From: Kalaharituber pfeilii
Lineage: Eukaryota > Ascomycota > Pezizomycetes > Pezizales > Pezizaceae
Reading direction: 5' to 3'
NCBI GenBank assembly: GCA_015179045.1
Contig: WHUZ01000314.1
Coordinates: 1 to 12,550, forward strand
DNA: 12,550 nt
The notes beneath the pieces are model-generated. The model was not told the DNA's origin. It searched no databases and worked only from the letters and a program-made list of their open reading frames with translations. How positions within the stretch are numbered: position 1 is the first letter of the stretch; each line of letters starts with the position of its first letter. This document shows positions 1 to 7,130 of this stretch, piece by piece. The translations under genes and the position numbers were made by a program.

Positions 1-133
1 TCTTATATTTAATTATAAGGTTAGTATTATTTTCTTAGAAGGTAAGTCTTCAATTTTAGCTATAATAGCTAATAGTAGTAGAACTCTTACTTCTTACCAC
101 AGTAGTAGATAAGTTTCTACCTTAGCTATAATA
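1..133 (-). repeat. LTR end fragment of a further element (remnant D)
   Basis: The 133 bases align end to end with 801-934 of element A's left LTR, with one single-base gap. I count about 35 substitutions, of which 32 are C-to-T or G-to-A going from the GC-rich copy to this one, and three are transversions. It ends in CTATAATA where the A LTR ends in CCGTAACA. No polypurine tract follows, so it is either the outer end of a minus-strand 5' LTR lying left of the window or a solo LTR; the window edge prevents a decision. No coding potential. Confidence 0.85.
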
Positions 134-196
134 CTTACTATATTCATATTTAAAGTCTAAACTAAAAAAAAACTCAATAAGACTATAGTACTAAAC
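134..196. other. AT-rich spacer between LTR remnant D and element A
   Basis: Sixty-three bases, very AT-rich, with a run of nine A residues. It matches nothing else in the window convincingly and holds no reading frame. It is the left flank of element A, but its last bases (TAAAC) do not match the bases following A's right LTR (GTAGT), so it does not provide a target-site duplication. Confidence 0.5.
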
Positions 197-439
197 TGTT
201 ACGGGCGTGAGGTGCTCGGCTCCGGTGGGCGCTGGAAGGGACTGGATGTTACGGCTACAGTGGGGAAAACGGCGGTGCCGGCGTCGTCCCGGAAGTGTGA
301 ATACGGCGGGTCGGAATGGCTACGGAGGTGTATACGGCGGACCGGAAGGGCAGCTACTCGGCGGGGGGTACGCAGCGGAGCGGAGCGATTCACGGGCGTA
401 TTGAGGGAACGATAGGTTCAGAGTTATAGAGAAACTTAG

Positions 440-454
440 GACACCGCTTGTGTC
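440..454 (-). promoter_or_regulatory. Conserved LTR hairpin / putative RNA 5' end
   Basis: The 5-bp arms GACAC and GTGTC enclose a 5-base loop. The arms are kept in LTR-B (6292-6306), and in LTR-C (10973-10987) as GATAC/GTGTC, which still pairs through a G-U wobble; the loops differ. The 9-mer at 441-449 (minus AAGCGGTGT) is complementary to the leader behind A's 5' LTR (5447-5455). Position relative to the TATA box suggests it lies at or near the transcription start. Confidence 0.5.
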
Positions 455-488
455 TTGATTCTTCTAACTATGCTATAGCCAGCCGGCG

Positions 489-496
489 CTTATATA
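489..496 (-). promoter_or_regulatory. TATA box in element A 3' LTR
   Basis: On the minus strand the bases read TATATAAG. The same box occurs in the other A LTR (5750-5757), in LTR-B (6340-6347) and in LTR-C (10932-10939), always 46-47 nt upstream of the same conserved segment, which supports it as the core promoter. In this 3' LTR it would drive outward transcription toward position 1. Confidence 0.6.
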
Positions 497-934
497 GACT
501 TCAGCGCAGCCATACATGAGGAGTCAACAAATGAATAATTGGCTGGCCCCGCGGCGATTCCTTATCAATGCCAATACCATGGTAATAGGCATATGTAACG
601 AAAACATGCAAAAATAGTACGGGACAAAGATAACGAATGTACTAATGCATGTGCGTATATAAATAAAGCTTCCGTAACTCGAGTGTATGCATCAAGCTGC
701 ATTCCGGATGACACACCCTTCCGTAGTACTGCCCTATCGAAATGATGCGAGAATCAACAGCCAAGCCTAACGGGTGATCAGTCCGGTCAATCAGCGTTGG
801 TCTTATGTTCGATTGCAGGGTCAGCGTTTTCCTCTTGGCGGGTAAGTCTTCACCTTTAGCCGTGGCAGCTAATTAGTAGTGGAACCCTTGCCCCTTGCCA
901 CAGTGGTAGGCAAGTTTCCACCTTAGCCGTAACA

Positions 935-944
935 TTACCCCCCC
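935..944 (-). other. Polypurine tract of element A
   Basis: Directly inside the 3' LTR the minus strand reads GGGGGGGTAA, immediately followed by the LTR start TGTTACGG. A G-run abutting the 3' LTR is the standard plus-strand primer of Ty3/gypsy elements and fixes the element's orientation as minus. Confidence 0.8.
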
Positions 945-1257
945 GTTTAGGGTACTCGTCCCGAGTAACAATCACCAACAGAAAACCGAACTAATTGGGA
1001 TTGTGGGTCTCATACTTTGGCTATCGGCGTACCTTATACGCGAGGTAACACACGAGCTGAACCGCAGTTGCCCGTGGCCGATGGTGAGACTGGTGTGTCT
1101 TTCACTCATCATCAGTGAGCCGTTAAAAACCTTCCCGAAGACAAAACCCAGTGGGAAAAAGTCTTCGTAAGGAAAAGGTACTCACGTCAACGAACCATCC
1201 GAGTAGCATGGCAGCACAGAATTCCCATTTGTGTGATATGCTCTGTCCTATGAGCCA
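945..1257 (-). other. Non-coding 3' region of element A
   Basis: About 310 bases between the pol stop codon (1258-1260) and the polypurine tract. Translations in all three minus frames are broken by stops and resemble no domain I know. It is probably the 3' untranslated part of the element. I see no gene, repeat or RNA structure that I can support here. Confidence 0.55.
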
Positions 1258-1404
1258 TCAATGCATTATTGGACCGTAGGGTCCCGAAGGCTTCCTCGGA
1301 TGTTGATCGTGGAACTCTCTGACAGATTCCAACGATCTACGAAGATTCTCAACCGTTTCCCAAGTCTCGTCATCTCTGCCATAGTTCGGTCATGGAAGAT
1401 GTGG
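1258..1404 (-). pseudogene. Element A pol C-terminus: half chromodomain
   Basis: The minus frame ending in TGA at 1258-1260 carries YGRDDETWE, then ENL, and EFHDQHPRKPS. This is the C-terminal half of a chromodomain as found at the end of chromovirus integrases (typical pattern GY..EDDTWEP..NL....ELVEEFH). Such domains bind methylated histone H3 and steer integration to heterochromatin. The N-terminal strands (the usual YLVKWKGY region) are missing. The frame upstream contains a stop and joins directly to integrase-core sequence, so the integrase C-terminal region and the first half of the chromodomain have been deleted. Not functional. Confidence 0.75.
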
Positions 1405-1990
1405 AGATACTATTTGGGAGTCTGTATTACACACTCTCTGCAATACCAGACGTTGCGCGTCAGAGACTCTGTCGGTCTGGGGGTGGTAAGTGGTACAGAG
1501 TTGGAGTTCTGTAATGTCTTGTCGAAGGGCTGAGGCGAATTGTGGTCCACGTTCAGAGGTGATGTGGCGAGTAGACCAAATTGCCTGAGGACGTCATTGA
1601 AGGCGTTGGCGACGTCTCGAGTTGTCAAAAGTGTTTTTTACCGGTGTATAGTGCAGCGCTGCATTTCGGTGAACCGGTTTGTGACAACTGAAATAGCGTT
1701 AAAGCCCTTGGTAGTTCTCCAACAAAGTCCATAGCTATCTCCTCAAGGCTTCCTACTAGTAGGCGTTGGCATAAGTCTAGTTTGCCTCGATGTCGGTCGG
1801 CTTTGGCTTCAGCAGGCTGCACAACCGGCGACATAATCGGCTACTCAGCCGTCCCAGTAGAAGTTCCGAGAGAGGAGTCCGATGCACACCCAGTGTCGAG
1901 CCACGTTACTGTCGTGGCATCATCCTTATCACTTCGAATATGTTTCGGGTACCTAGCCCGTCATCGTTCCTCACCCATTCGTCACCGTTG
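1405..1990 (-). pseudogene. Element A integrase (broken)
   Basis: Retroviral-type integrase pieces lie in order but in three minus frames. Residues EEIAMDFVGELP (about 1707-1740, first catalytic Asp at 1727-1729) are followed, after a frameshift, by NAISVVTNRFTEMQ, TTRDVANAF and VDHNSPQPF (second Asp at 1545-1547). After another shift comes TTYHPQTD (about 1474-1494). The usual HPQTDGQTE catalytic Glu aligns with an Asp codon (1459-1461). The N-terminal zinc-binding part is shortened: only about 65 codons separate the RNase H end from the DLCQR stretch. Integrase would insert the cDNA into the host chromosome. One in-frame stop, two frameshifts and deletions make it a pseudogene. Confidence 0.85.
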
Positions 1991-2540
1991 ACCCCAGGGA
2001 TATCAGTCCACACGTCTTCCACTTCACCAGTCCGAGATGGAGCGTCCGCTTTGCCGTTAGGCTGACGTAATCGAATTCGGAAATCCGGCTTGCCGGCTGA
2101 CGTAATCAAGTTCGGAAAGTCGGCTTGCCGGCTGACGTAATGAATTCGGAAAGTCGGCTCCAGTTGGCTTGCCGGCTGTTGAGGCGTTGTGGTGAAGTGT
2201 GTGCATGGTGGACGGTGGAGACGGTGAACTTAATTCCAATAGACATTTCTTGTATAGGCAATCGAAGGTTGCCAGTAGCTCCTTGTCGTGGCAGGGGTCA
2301 GTATGCGGAGTGTACTCGCAGGGGTGACGGGTGGTAACGTCATTCTTAAGCTCAAGACGCCAGCGAGTGCCTGGTCTGAGCGGTCGGTTTCATAATCGTC
2401 GGCAGGGATCGATCGAACTGTCGCAGTATGGGGCACTGATGAACTTGTCTTGGAGTTCCGTAAAAGCAGCTTGCTGCTCTGCCCCCCCTAAATAAAGGGT
2501 ATGTCTCGGTCAAGGCTTGTAAGCGTCGGTTGTAACGAGT
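1991..2540 (-). pseudogene. Element A RNase H (broken)
   Basis: On the minus strand the stretch YETDRSDQALAGVL (about 2345-2395) matches the ETDASD..AG.VL start of Ty3/gypsy RNase H and keeps its first catalytic Asp. The C-terminal NGKADAPSR (about 2025-2055) matches the NGKADALSR motif that ends this domain and leads to integrase. Between them the reading frame changes several times. A threefold 35-bp tandem repeat (2061-2165) sits just before the terminal motif and, since 35 is not a multiple of three, destroys the frame. Element B has only one copy there. RNase H would degrade the RNA strand during reverse transcription. Confidence 0.82.
2061..2165. repeat. Three 35-bp tandem repeats inside RNase H
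   Basis: GCTGACGTAA recurs at 2061, 2096 and 2131, exactly 35 bases apart, each followed by a variant of AATTCGGAAAGTCGGCTTGC. The first two units are near identical; the third diverges after GGAAAGTCGGCT and runs into the single-copy CCAGTTGGCTTGCCGGCTG. The homologous place in element B (about 6795-6860) has one unit. Confidence 0.9.
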
Positions 2541-3345
2541 AAAATAAGTCGCAGTAGTAGTTGAAGACGAATCGCAGCAGTAGTTTGCAAAGCCTAAAAG
2601 GCTTGCACCTTCTTTTATCGCTGTGGCCAGTCGCGAATGGTAGAGAGTTTGGTCGGTGCATCTTAATCTCGAAGCATCAATAAAATGACCAAGGAACATG
2701 GTTTCGTGCACATGGAAACTCGCACCACAAGCCATGTTTGCTCAATCTTGGCAAGCACTTTTCCACTATCCTTTTATGGTCTCCTTCGGACTTGCCTTCA
2801 TAGATTAAGAGTCCAGGTACCAAACAACTCTATCGATGCAAGTGAGGATCTCATCCATCATTTCTTCGAAGGAAGTAGGTGTGATGAGTCCAAGAGGTAT
2901 AACTGGGTACTTCGAATAAGCCGTTGGCTGTGTTTGACAGCTGCCGTTCGTCGCTTGACTTAATCCGCATGGGGTTGTAGCGTTCTTGAGATCGAGTTTG
3001 GTAACCCATTTACCGCTTTGGGTCTTTTTGAGGAGTTCCGACGTTAAGGGCAAAGGGTGTTTGTTCGGAGTGGTGAGTTTGCTTAGTGCCCTTATAATCA
3101 ACGTATGGTCGGAGGGACCCATCTATCTTCCGAAAAAAAATGGTGAAGCTGCTTTTGACCTTGACCTTCGTATCTTCCCTGCTAGTAGGTGTTCGACGAT
3201 ATACCTCTAAAGAGCCTCATCTTCTTCCCAGTTACACTGGACCATGGGAGGCTTCGCATTTGGATTCTCGAAAGGGATTTCATGATCCCAGCTTTGGTGA
3301 GGAGGTAAGCGGCATACCTGTTCCTCAAGAAAAACATTAACGTAT
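2541..3345 (-). pseudogene. Element A reverse transcriptase (broken)
   Basis: The open stretch 2805-3122 on the minus strand carries RALSKLTTPNKHPLPL, then KWVTKLDLKNA (first catalytic Asp at 2991-2993), PLGLITPTSFEEMMDEIL and DRVVWYLD, in the order of a Ty3/gypsy RT palm. At the YLDD active site, comparison with element B shows four bases missing just after the first Asp, so the second Asp and the frame are lost. The next stretch, 2352-2735, continues with GHFIDASR, GFANYCC and PILRQFDRSLPTI (thumb and connection). RT would copy element RNA into DNA in the virus-like particle. Homology is clear; function is lost. Confidence 0.9.
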
Positions 3346-3990
3346 CGCGAGTGCTAGTGCTCGCATGCATCAATCAACGAAATATCATCCTCTTCAAGGG
3401 TATCATTAGAAAAAACAGAAAGCAACTCAACATGCATGTAATCAAACATGCTATGCTTCAGGACGCCATTGACTTGAACACAATGATGCATCCGCCGATA
3501 TCCATAATTTCAGCATCAAAATCGAAAAAACAAATTCCTTAAACGTCTAGTGGGAGTTCAGAACAGACTTTTTGGTGAGAGTCCAGAACAGAAGGCGAAA
3601 TAAAATTAACAAATGCCTTATCAGATTTTTCCCGAAATACCAATAGGATGCATATAATCTCAAGCGGAGGAAACAGAATCGGGAACTGGGATGCCAGAAA
3701 ATGAAGATGAAAGTGAAAACTGAAAACGAAGATGAAAGATTCATAAGAATCTTGATTATCGGAGGTCTTACTTTGTGACCTCATCTTCAACTCCTTACCC
3801 AGTTTGCCAAGTAAACAATTGGTGCAGGGGCTGCACAGTCCATGATAGCCCTTATGGTCTTTCCAGTTTTGAATTTTACCTCGAAACTGAGGAGGTTGCT
3901 ATGATGGGGAGTCCTATACACTGAGCAGGGTCCCCATCCACTCCAAGTCAGACAGTTCAGTGATCCTCTCGGATCCATCGACAGCCTATG
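3346..3990 (-). pseudogene. Element A retropepsin and PR-RT linker (broken)
   Basis: The minus stretch 3787-3978 ends with FKTGKTIRAIMDCAAPAPIV. This matches the strand and turn of a retroviral-type aspartic protease, with the catalytic Asp at 3838-3840 but DCAA in place of the usual D-S/T-G-A. Element B has the same CAA, so this was probably the family's own sequence. A stop follows soon after. The linker toward RT (about 3370-3790) aligns residue by residue with element B (FVNFISPSVLDS against LVDFISSSDLQH), with frame changes. The protease would cut the Gag-Pol polyprotein. Confidence 0.78.
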
Positions 3991-4099
3991 AAGTGGCCAG
4001 GGTCTGTCTTCGTCTTATTTTGGGCTAGTTGAGAGAGTAGATTCGTGACTCTAGGGCATTTTACTTCCCCTTTGTCTTTCTTCTTTGGCTTCGGTTGGG

Positions 4100-5418
4100 T
4101 TTTTACCACTTCTTTTCACAGTATGACGTGATCTTGTACCTGATACTTTGGTTACCTTTCTTATAAATCAGTTCTTCAGATATATCATCACTCTTCTTGT
4201 TCTTTGGAGGTGGAGGTGGCTGTATCACAGAGCTGCTGCTGACAGAGGTGATGTTTGTCTTAGTGGTAGAGGGAGTGAAGCGCTTATTCCTAAGCTTTCC
4301 TAGGATGTCAGTAATGGAAACTTCCATTAGTTCAAGTTGCTTCAATACTCAAAATGACCTGCTAGAAGGTTCCGGACATTCTCCGAATGCTGGCGGAGAT
4401 ATCGAAAATAAGGACAGAGTTGGGAGTCTTTGCCATGTTGTTGAACTCATCGATCTCAATTAAGAAATCCTATACTCTACCTCACTGCTTATGCATCTGA
4501 ATTTTTGAGAAGCCTCAGCAATAGCTGAAGAGTCTTAGAAGGTCATACGCAGTAGAATAAGGGCTATGACATATGATACTAAGGGGTTCTGATAGAAAAG
4601 ATGAGGGCAGGGCCCTTCAAACAAGAGGTTTCGTTGTCAGCAGTAATTCGCAAACTCCTGATCCATTATTAGACTAGAAAGAAAATTGTCAAGCTCTTTT
4701 GCATCCTCATCAAACTTTTCTGGAGGCAGGAATTTTCGCAGGAGGTGGAAAACGCCCCCATAGCATCAACTGATGGAGGAGAAGAAGGGGGCATTAAATC
4801 TTGGACTCGGCAGGAGCCTCAAGGAGACATATGCAGAGGAGGGAGGCCCACGGCAATAATTGACTTATGGGGATAATGAAGAGGCAGAGGAGGAGAGAAA
4901 GGTCCTACGGCAGTGCTTGACTTGTGCGGATAATAAAAGGCATAGGGTCTTGTACTCAATGAGAATTGCAAGGCAGGACATGAGGAGGAGGAGTATCTAC
5001 ACCATCAATACCCAGCGGAGGAGGTCCTCCAGGATCAGATTTTGGTATACTGTATGATTTGCTGACTCGGGTCAGGAAAATTTGTAGGTTGCAGAGGAAA
5101 TCATACCATCAGTACCCGGTAGAGAGAATACTTCGGAGGAGAGCCTTTCGGATCTTAGTAGGCTATGGAGGCTATGCTGGCTGTCATCGTTATGGAGTTG
5201 GTACTGGCTGGAATCCTAGCTGTTGCAATATTTGACCACACATACTTGCCCATAGCTAGGTAATATGAGTTATCATGTTTTGCAGCTCTTGCTGGCTTTG
5301 TGAGAGAGGGGTGGATACATTACCTTGAAATACTTACTCGTCATAGAGGTTGGTGATATCTCTGGAGTGAGGTCCTTGAGGAAGAGGAGCCAGCAGATGA
5401 GCCTTCTAGTACTGACAT
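4100..5418 (-). pseudogene. Element A gag (broken)
   Basis: The likely start is the ATG at 5416-5418 on the minus strand (MSVLEGSSAGSSSSR), 39 nt behind the 5' LTR. A Gln-rich stretch (SQSQQELQNM, about 5280-5310) follows, then a Pro-rich part with tandem peptide repeats of the type YPHKS..AVG (about 4840-4940). The gag core includes EKFDEDAKELDNFLSS (about 4670-4725), which lines up with LSDLDNFLYF in element B. Toward the end come five prolines and KNKK (about 4185-4215). Last is a possible CCHC knuckle at about 4107-4150, where the C, C, H, C positions now read S, Y, Y, W. Frames change and stops abound. Gag would form the particle shell and bind element RNA. Confidence 0.72.
4833..4940 (-). 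repeat. Two imperfect 51-57 bp tandem units in gag
   Basis: ACGGCAATAATTGACTTATG at 4850 and ACGGCAGTGCTTGACTTGTG at 4907 start matching stretches 57 bases apart, each followed by GGATAATGAA or GGATAATAAA. The preceding GCAGAGGA copies are 51 bases apart, so the units differ by a 6-base indel. In the minus frame both encode a YPHKS..AVG peptide in the proline-rich part of gag. Unit length in whole codons suggests a selected peptide repeat before decay. Confidence 0.7.
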
Positions 5419-5457
5419 TGTGGAGGCGGGGTAGTAGATGAAAGAGAAGCGGTATAA
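5419..5457 (-). other. Element A leader with proposed self-priming site
   Basis: Immediately behind the 5' LTR the minus strand reads TTATACCGCTTCTC. A tRNA primer site would normally begin with TGG; none is here. The nine bases ATACCGCTT (5447-5455) pair with AAGCGGTGT of the left LTR (441-449) at all nine positions, one of them a G-U pair. The right LTR copy (5702-5710) has one further change that breaks one pair. Element C has a leader at the same offset. Confidence 0.55.
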
Positions 5458-6195
5458 TGTTCTAGCCGTGAGATGCTTGGCTCTGGTGGGCGCTGGAAGG
5501 GACCAGATGTTACGGCTCCGGTGAGGAAAATAGTGGTGCCGGCATCATCCTAGAAGTATGAATATGGCGGGTTGGAATGGCTATGGAGGTGTATATAGTG
5601 GACCGGAAGGGCAGCTACTCAGCGGGGAGCACACAATGGAGCGAAGCGATTTACAGGCGTAGTGAGGGAACGATAGGTTCAGAGTTATAGAGAAACTTAG
5701 AACACTGCTTGTGTCTTGATTCTTCTAACTATGCTATTGCCAGCTGGCACTTATATAGACTTTAGCGTAGCCATATATGAGGGGTCAATAAATAAATAAT
5801 TGAGTAGCAATGTGGCAATTCCTTATCAATACCAATACCAGTAGTAATAGACACACGTAATGAAAACATGTAAAAATAGTACGGGACAAAGGTAACGAAC
5901 ATACTAATGCATGAATATATATAAATAAAGCTTCCGTAACTCGAGTCTATGCATCAAGCTGTATCTTAGATGATACCCCCTTCCGTAGTACTGCCCTATC
6001 GAAATAATACGAGAATCAACAGCCCAGCCTAACGGGTGATTAGTTCAGTTAATCAGCATTGGTCTTATGTTCAATTACAGGGTCAGCATTTTCCTCTTGG
6101 TGGGTAAGTCTTTATCTTTAGCTGTGGCAGCTAATTAGTAGTGGAACTCATGCTCCTTACTATAGTGGTAGGCAAGTTTCTACCTTAGCTATAAC
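5458..6195 (-). repeat. Element A 5' LTR (right copy)
   Basis: It aligns throughout with 197-934. On the plus strand it begins TGTTCTAGCCGTGAG and ends CTTAGCTATAAC; the expected final A is absent or replaced where element B's LTR begins. TATA box at 5750-5757 (minus) with the conserved segment 47 nt downstream (5702-5710). Compared with the left copy many CG sites have become TG or CA and many CA sites TA, for example CTACGG to CTATGG and TATACGGCGG to TATATAGTGG. As the 5' LTR it would be the element's promoter. Confidence 0.93.
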
Positions 6196-6339
6196 TGTAG
6201 TGATCCGGTACAAATAGCATGACTAAAGGTAAGTGACGAAGAAGAGTAGGCAAAAGATATATTATAGATGTAGAGTTTAAATAAAACTTAGGACACCACT
6301 AGTGTCTGAATTCTTTATAACTAATAGCGGAAGCTAGGC

Positions 6340-6347
6340 CTTATATA
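6340..6347 (-). promoter_or_regulatory. TATA box of LTR-B
   Basis: Minus strand TATATAAG, 46 nt upstream of the 9-mer TAGTGGTGT (6293-6301), as in the other LTRs. A perfect TGACTCA, the consensus for fungal bZIP factors of the Gcn4 class, lies at 6366-6372 shortly upstream; in LTR-C the same place is altered, so its importance is uncertain. Confidence 0.5.
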
Positions 6348-6558
6348 TTAAGTACCCATTATACATGACTCATTAACAATTAATAATATGATTATAACGT
6401 GATAACACCATCTCATAAAATAGATAAGTAAATATAGAAATAGTAATATAATAGAAATATATGATAGCGCAGATCCACTTTCCAAAACTAATAAGTAAGC
6501 GAAGTGTTATGTATATTACAACCATGCATTATTAGTAAAGGTATTGTAAGCGACACTA

Positions 6559-6632
6559 GTTGCTTCATAAGTACCATGCATGTATTAGTACAGTGTACGT
6601 ACAAGAACCAACATACATGTCTATGAAGTAAC
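6559..6632. repeat. Inverted repeat in U3 of LTR-B
   Basis: GTTGCTTCATA (6559-6569) and TATGAAGTAAC (6622-6632) are inverted copies with one transition. Inside them CATGCATGTAT faces ATACATG, and the centre holds the palindrome GTACGTAC (6595-6602). LTR-C keeps the arrangement at 10647-10720 with more transitions. May be a regulatory palindrome in the promoter region. Confidence 0.55.
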
Positions 6633-6748
6633 CACTGAACAACTAAAGTGTACCGCGGCTTATCTAGTATTGATTAGATATATTCTTATAATGGTATGGA
6701 GGTAGTACCTTCTCAATATTTGGTAGGTCTTTACCTTTAGCTATAACA

Positions 6749-7130
6749 GCATTACCGGTTTGTCAGGAGAGGATATCTGCTTTACCATTAAGCCTTCCAG
6801 TAATGTATTTGATAACATAGTCGAATTCAGAAAGTTTTTGACTCCAGTTGGTTTGATGGCTATGAAGATATTGTTTGGTAGTAAAGTACTTTAATATATA
6901 GTTATCAGTATGGATGGTGAACTTAAGCCTAAGTAACTCTATCCTCCATTTTTTGTGAAGGCATTTGAAGATGGCTAATAGTTCCTTATCATAAATAGGG
7001 TAGTTGTTCTTAGTGGGGTTTATAATACAGGGGTGAAAATCATAAGAGTGGAGTGTGGTGACATCGTCCTTAATATGATACTGACTCAGAATACTTGGTG
7101 AGAGCGTGATCTGAGCAGTCCGGTTCTACG
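6749..7130 (-). pseudogene. Element B RNase H, abutting the LTR
   Basis: On the minus strand TIVEPDCSDHAL (Asp at 7118-7120) begins the domain in the RT frame. A single-base loss near 7100 shifts to the frame with LSQYHIKDDVTTLHSYDF, NNYPIYDKELLAIF (Glu at 6982-6984) and FTIHTDNY (Asp at 6904-6906). All three canonical acidic residues of Ty3/gypsy RNase H are kept. It ends NGKADILS, stop, QTG, the motif that normally leads on to integrase. Here only a GGTAATG-like remnant of the polypurine tract follows before the LTR, so integrase was deleted. Confidence 0.87.

Larger units (their letters stand above)
197..934 (-). repeat. Element A 3' LTR (left copy)
   Basis: On the plus strand it begins TGTTACGGGCGTGAGG and ends CCTTAGCCGTAACA, giving the TG...CA ends and short inverted termini of an LTR. 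It aligns over its whole length with 5458-6195; most differences are transitions, this copy holding the C or G state. On the minus (sense) strand it contains a TATA box (489-496) and, 47 nt downstream, the proposed self-priming segment (441-449). GC-rich runs of CGG/GCGG at 280-390 have lost most CpG in the right copy. Confidence 0.93.
197..6195 (-). mobile_element. Element A: decayed Ty3/gypsy chromovirus with two LTRs
   Basis: Two direct LTRs of about 738 bp bound a 4.5 kb interior that reads on the minus strand in the order gag, protease, RT, RNase H, integrase, chromodomain, the Ty3/gypsy order. The element has termini TGTTAC...GTAACA and a polypurine tract inside the 3' LTR. All coding parts carry stops, frameshifts and deletions, so it cannot move by itself. 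The 3' LTR and the integrase and RNase H part are visibly GC-richer than the gag half and the 5' LTR. No matching 5-bp target duplication is seen: TAAAC on the left, GTAGT on the right, where it directly meets the LTR of element B. Confidence 0.93.
6197..6748 (-). repeat. LTR-B, 3' LTR of element B
   Basis: Its reverse complement aligns with 10522-11082, the LTR of element C, from TGTTATAGCTAAAGG at the sense start to CCGGATCACTAC near the end. C's LTR continues about 33 bases further to GTAACA; those bases are missing here, where the A LTR abuts. Contains TATATAAG (6340-6347, minus), the conserved hairpin 6292-6306, a U3 inverted repeat (6559-6632) and a TGACTCA motif (6366-6372). It shares the TATA-to-hairpin core with the A LTR but is otherwise a different family. 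Confidence 0.9.

Noticed and set aside
134..196. Possible remains of the 33 missing bases of LTR-B, since CTTACTAT and ACTAAAC faintly recall the end of LTR-C.
   Set aside because: Matches are short, out of register and in very AT-rich sequence; too weak to support a split LTR.
207..415. Overlapping short frames in the GC-rich start of the left LTR.
   Set aside because: The region is LTR, repeated at 5458-5670 where these frames are not preserved; high GC makes open frames by chance.
1261..1533. Plus-strand open frame of 90 codons, and similar plus-strand frames at 2685-2963, 7629-7850 and 8490-8708.
   Set aside because: They lie antisense to integrase, RT and protease homology on the minus strand and resemble nothing; they are by-products of the real coding strand.
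6366..6372. TGACTCA bZIP site as a regulator of LTR-B.
   Set aside because: A perfect 7-mer near the TATA box, but it is altered in LTR-C and not clear in the A LTRs, so chance cannot be excluded; mentioned only within the LTR entries.
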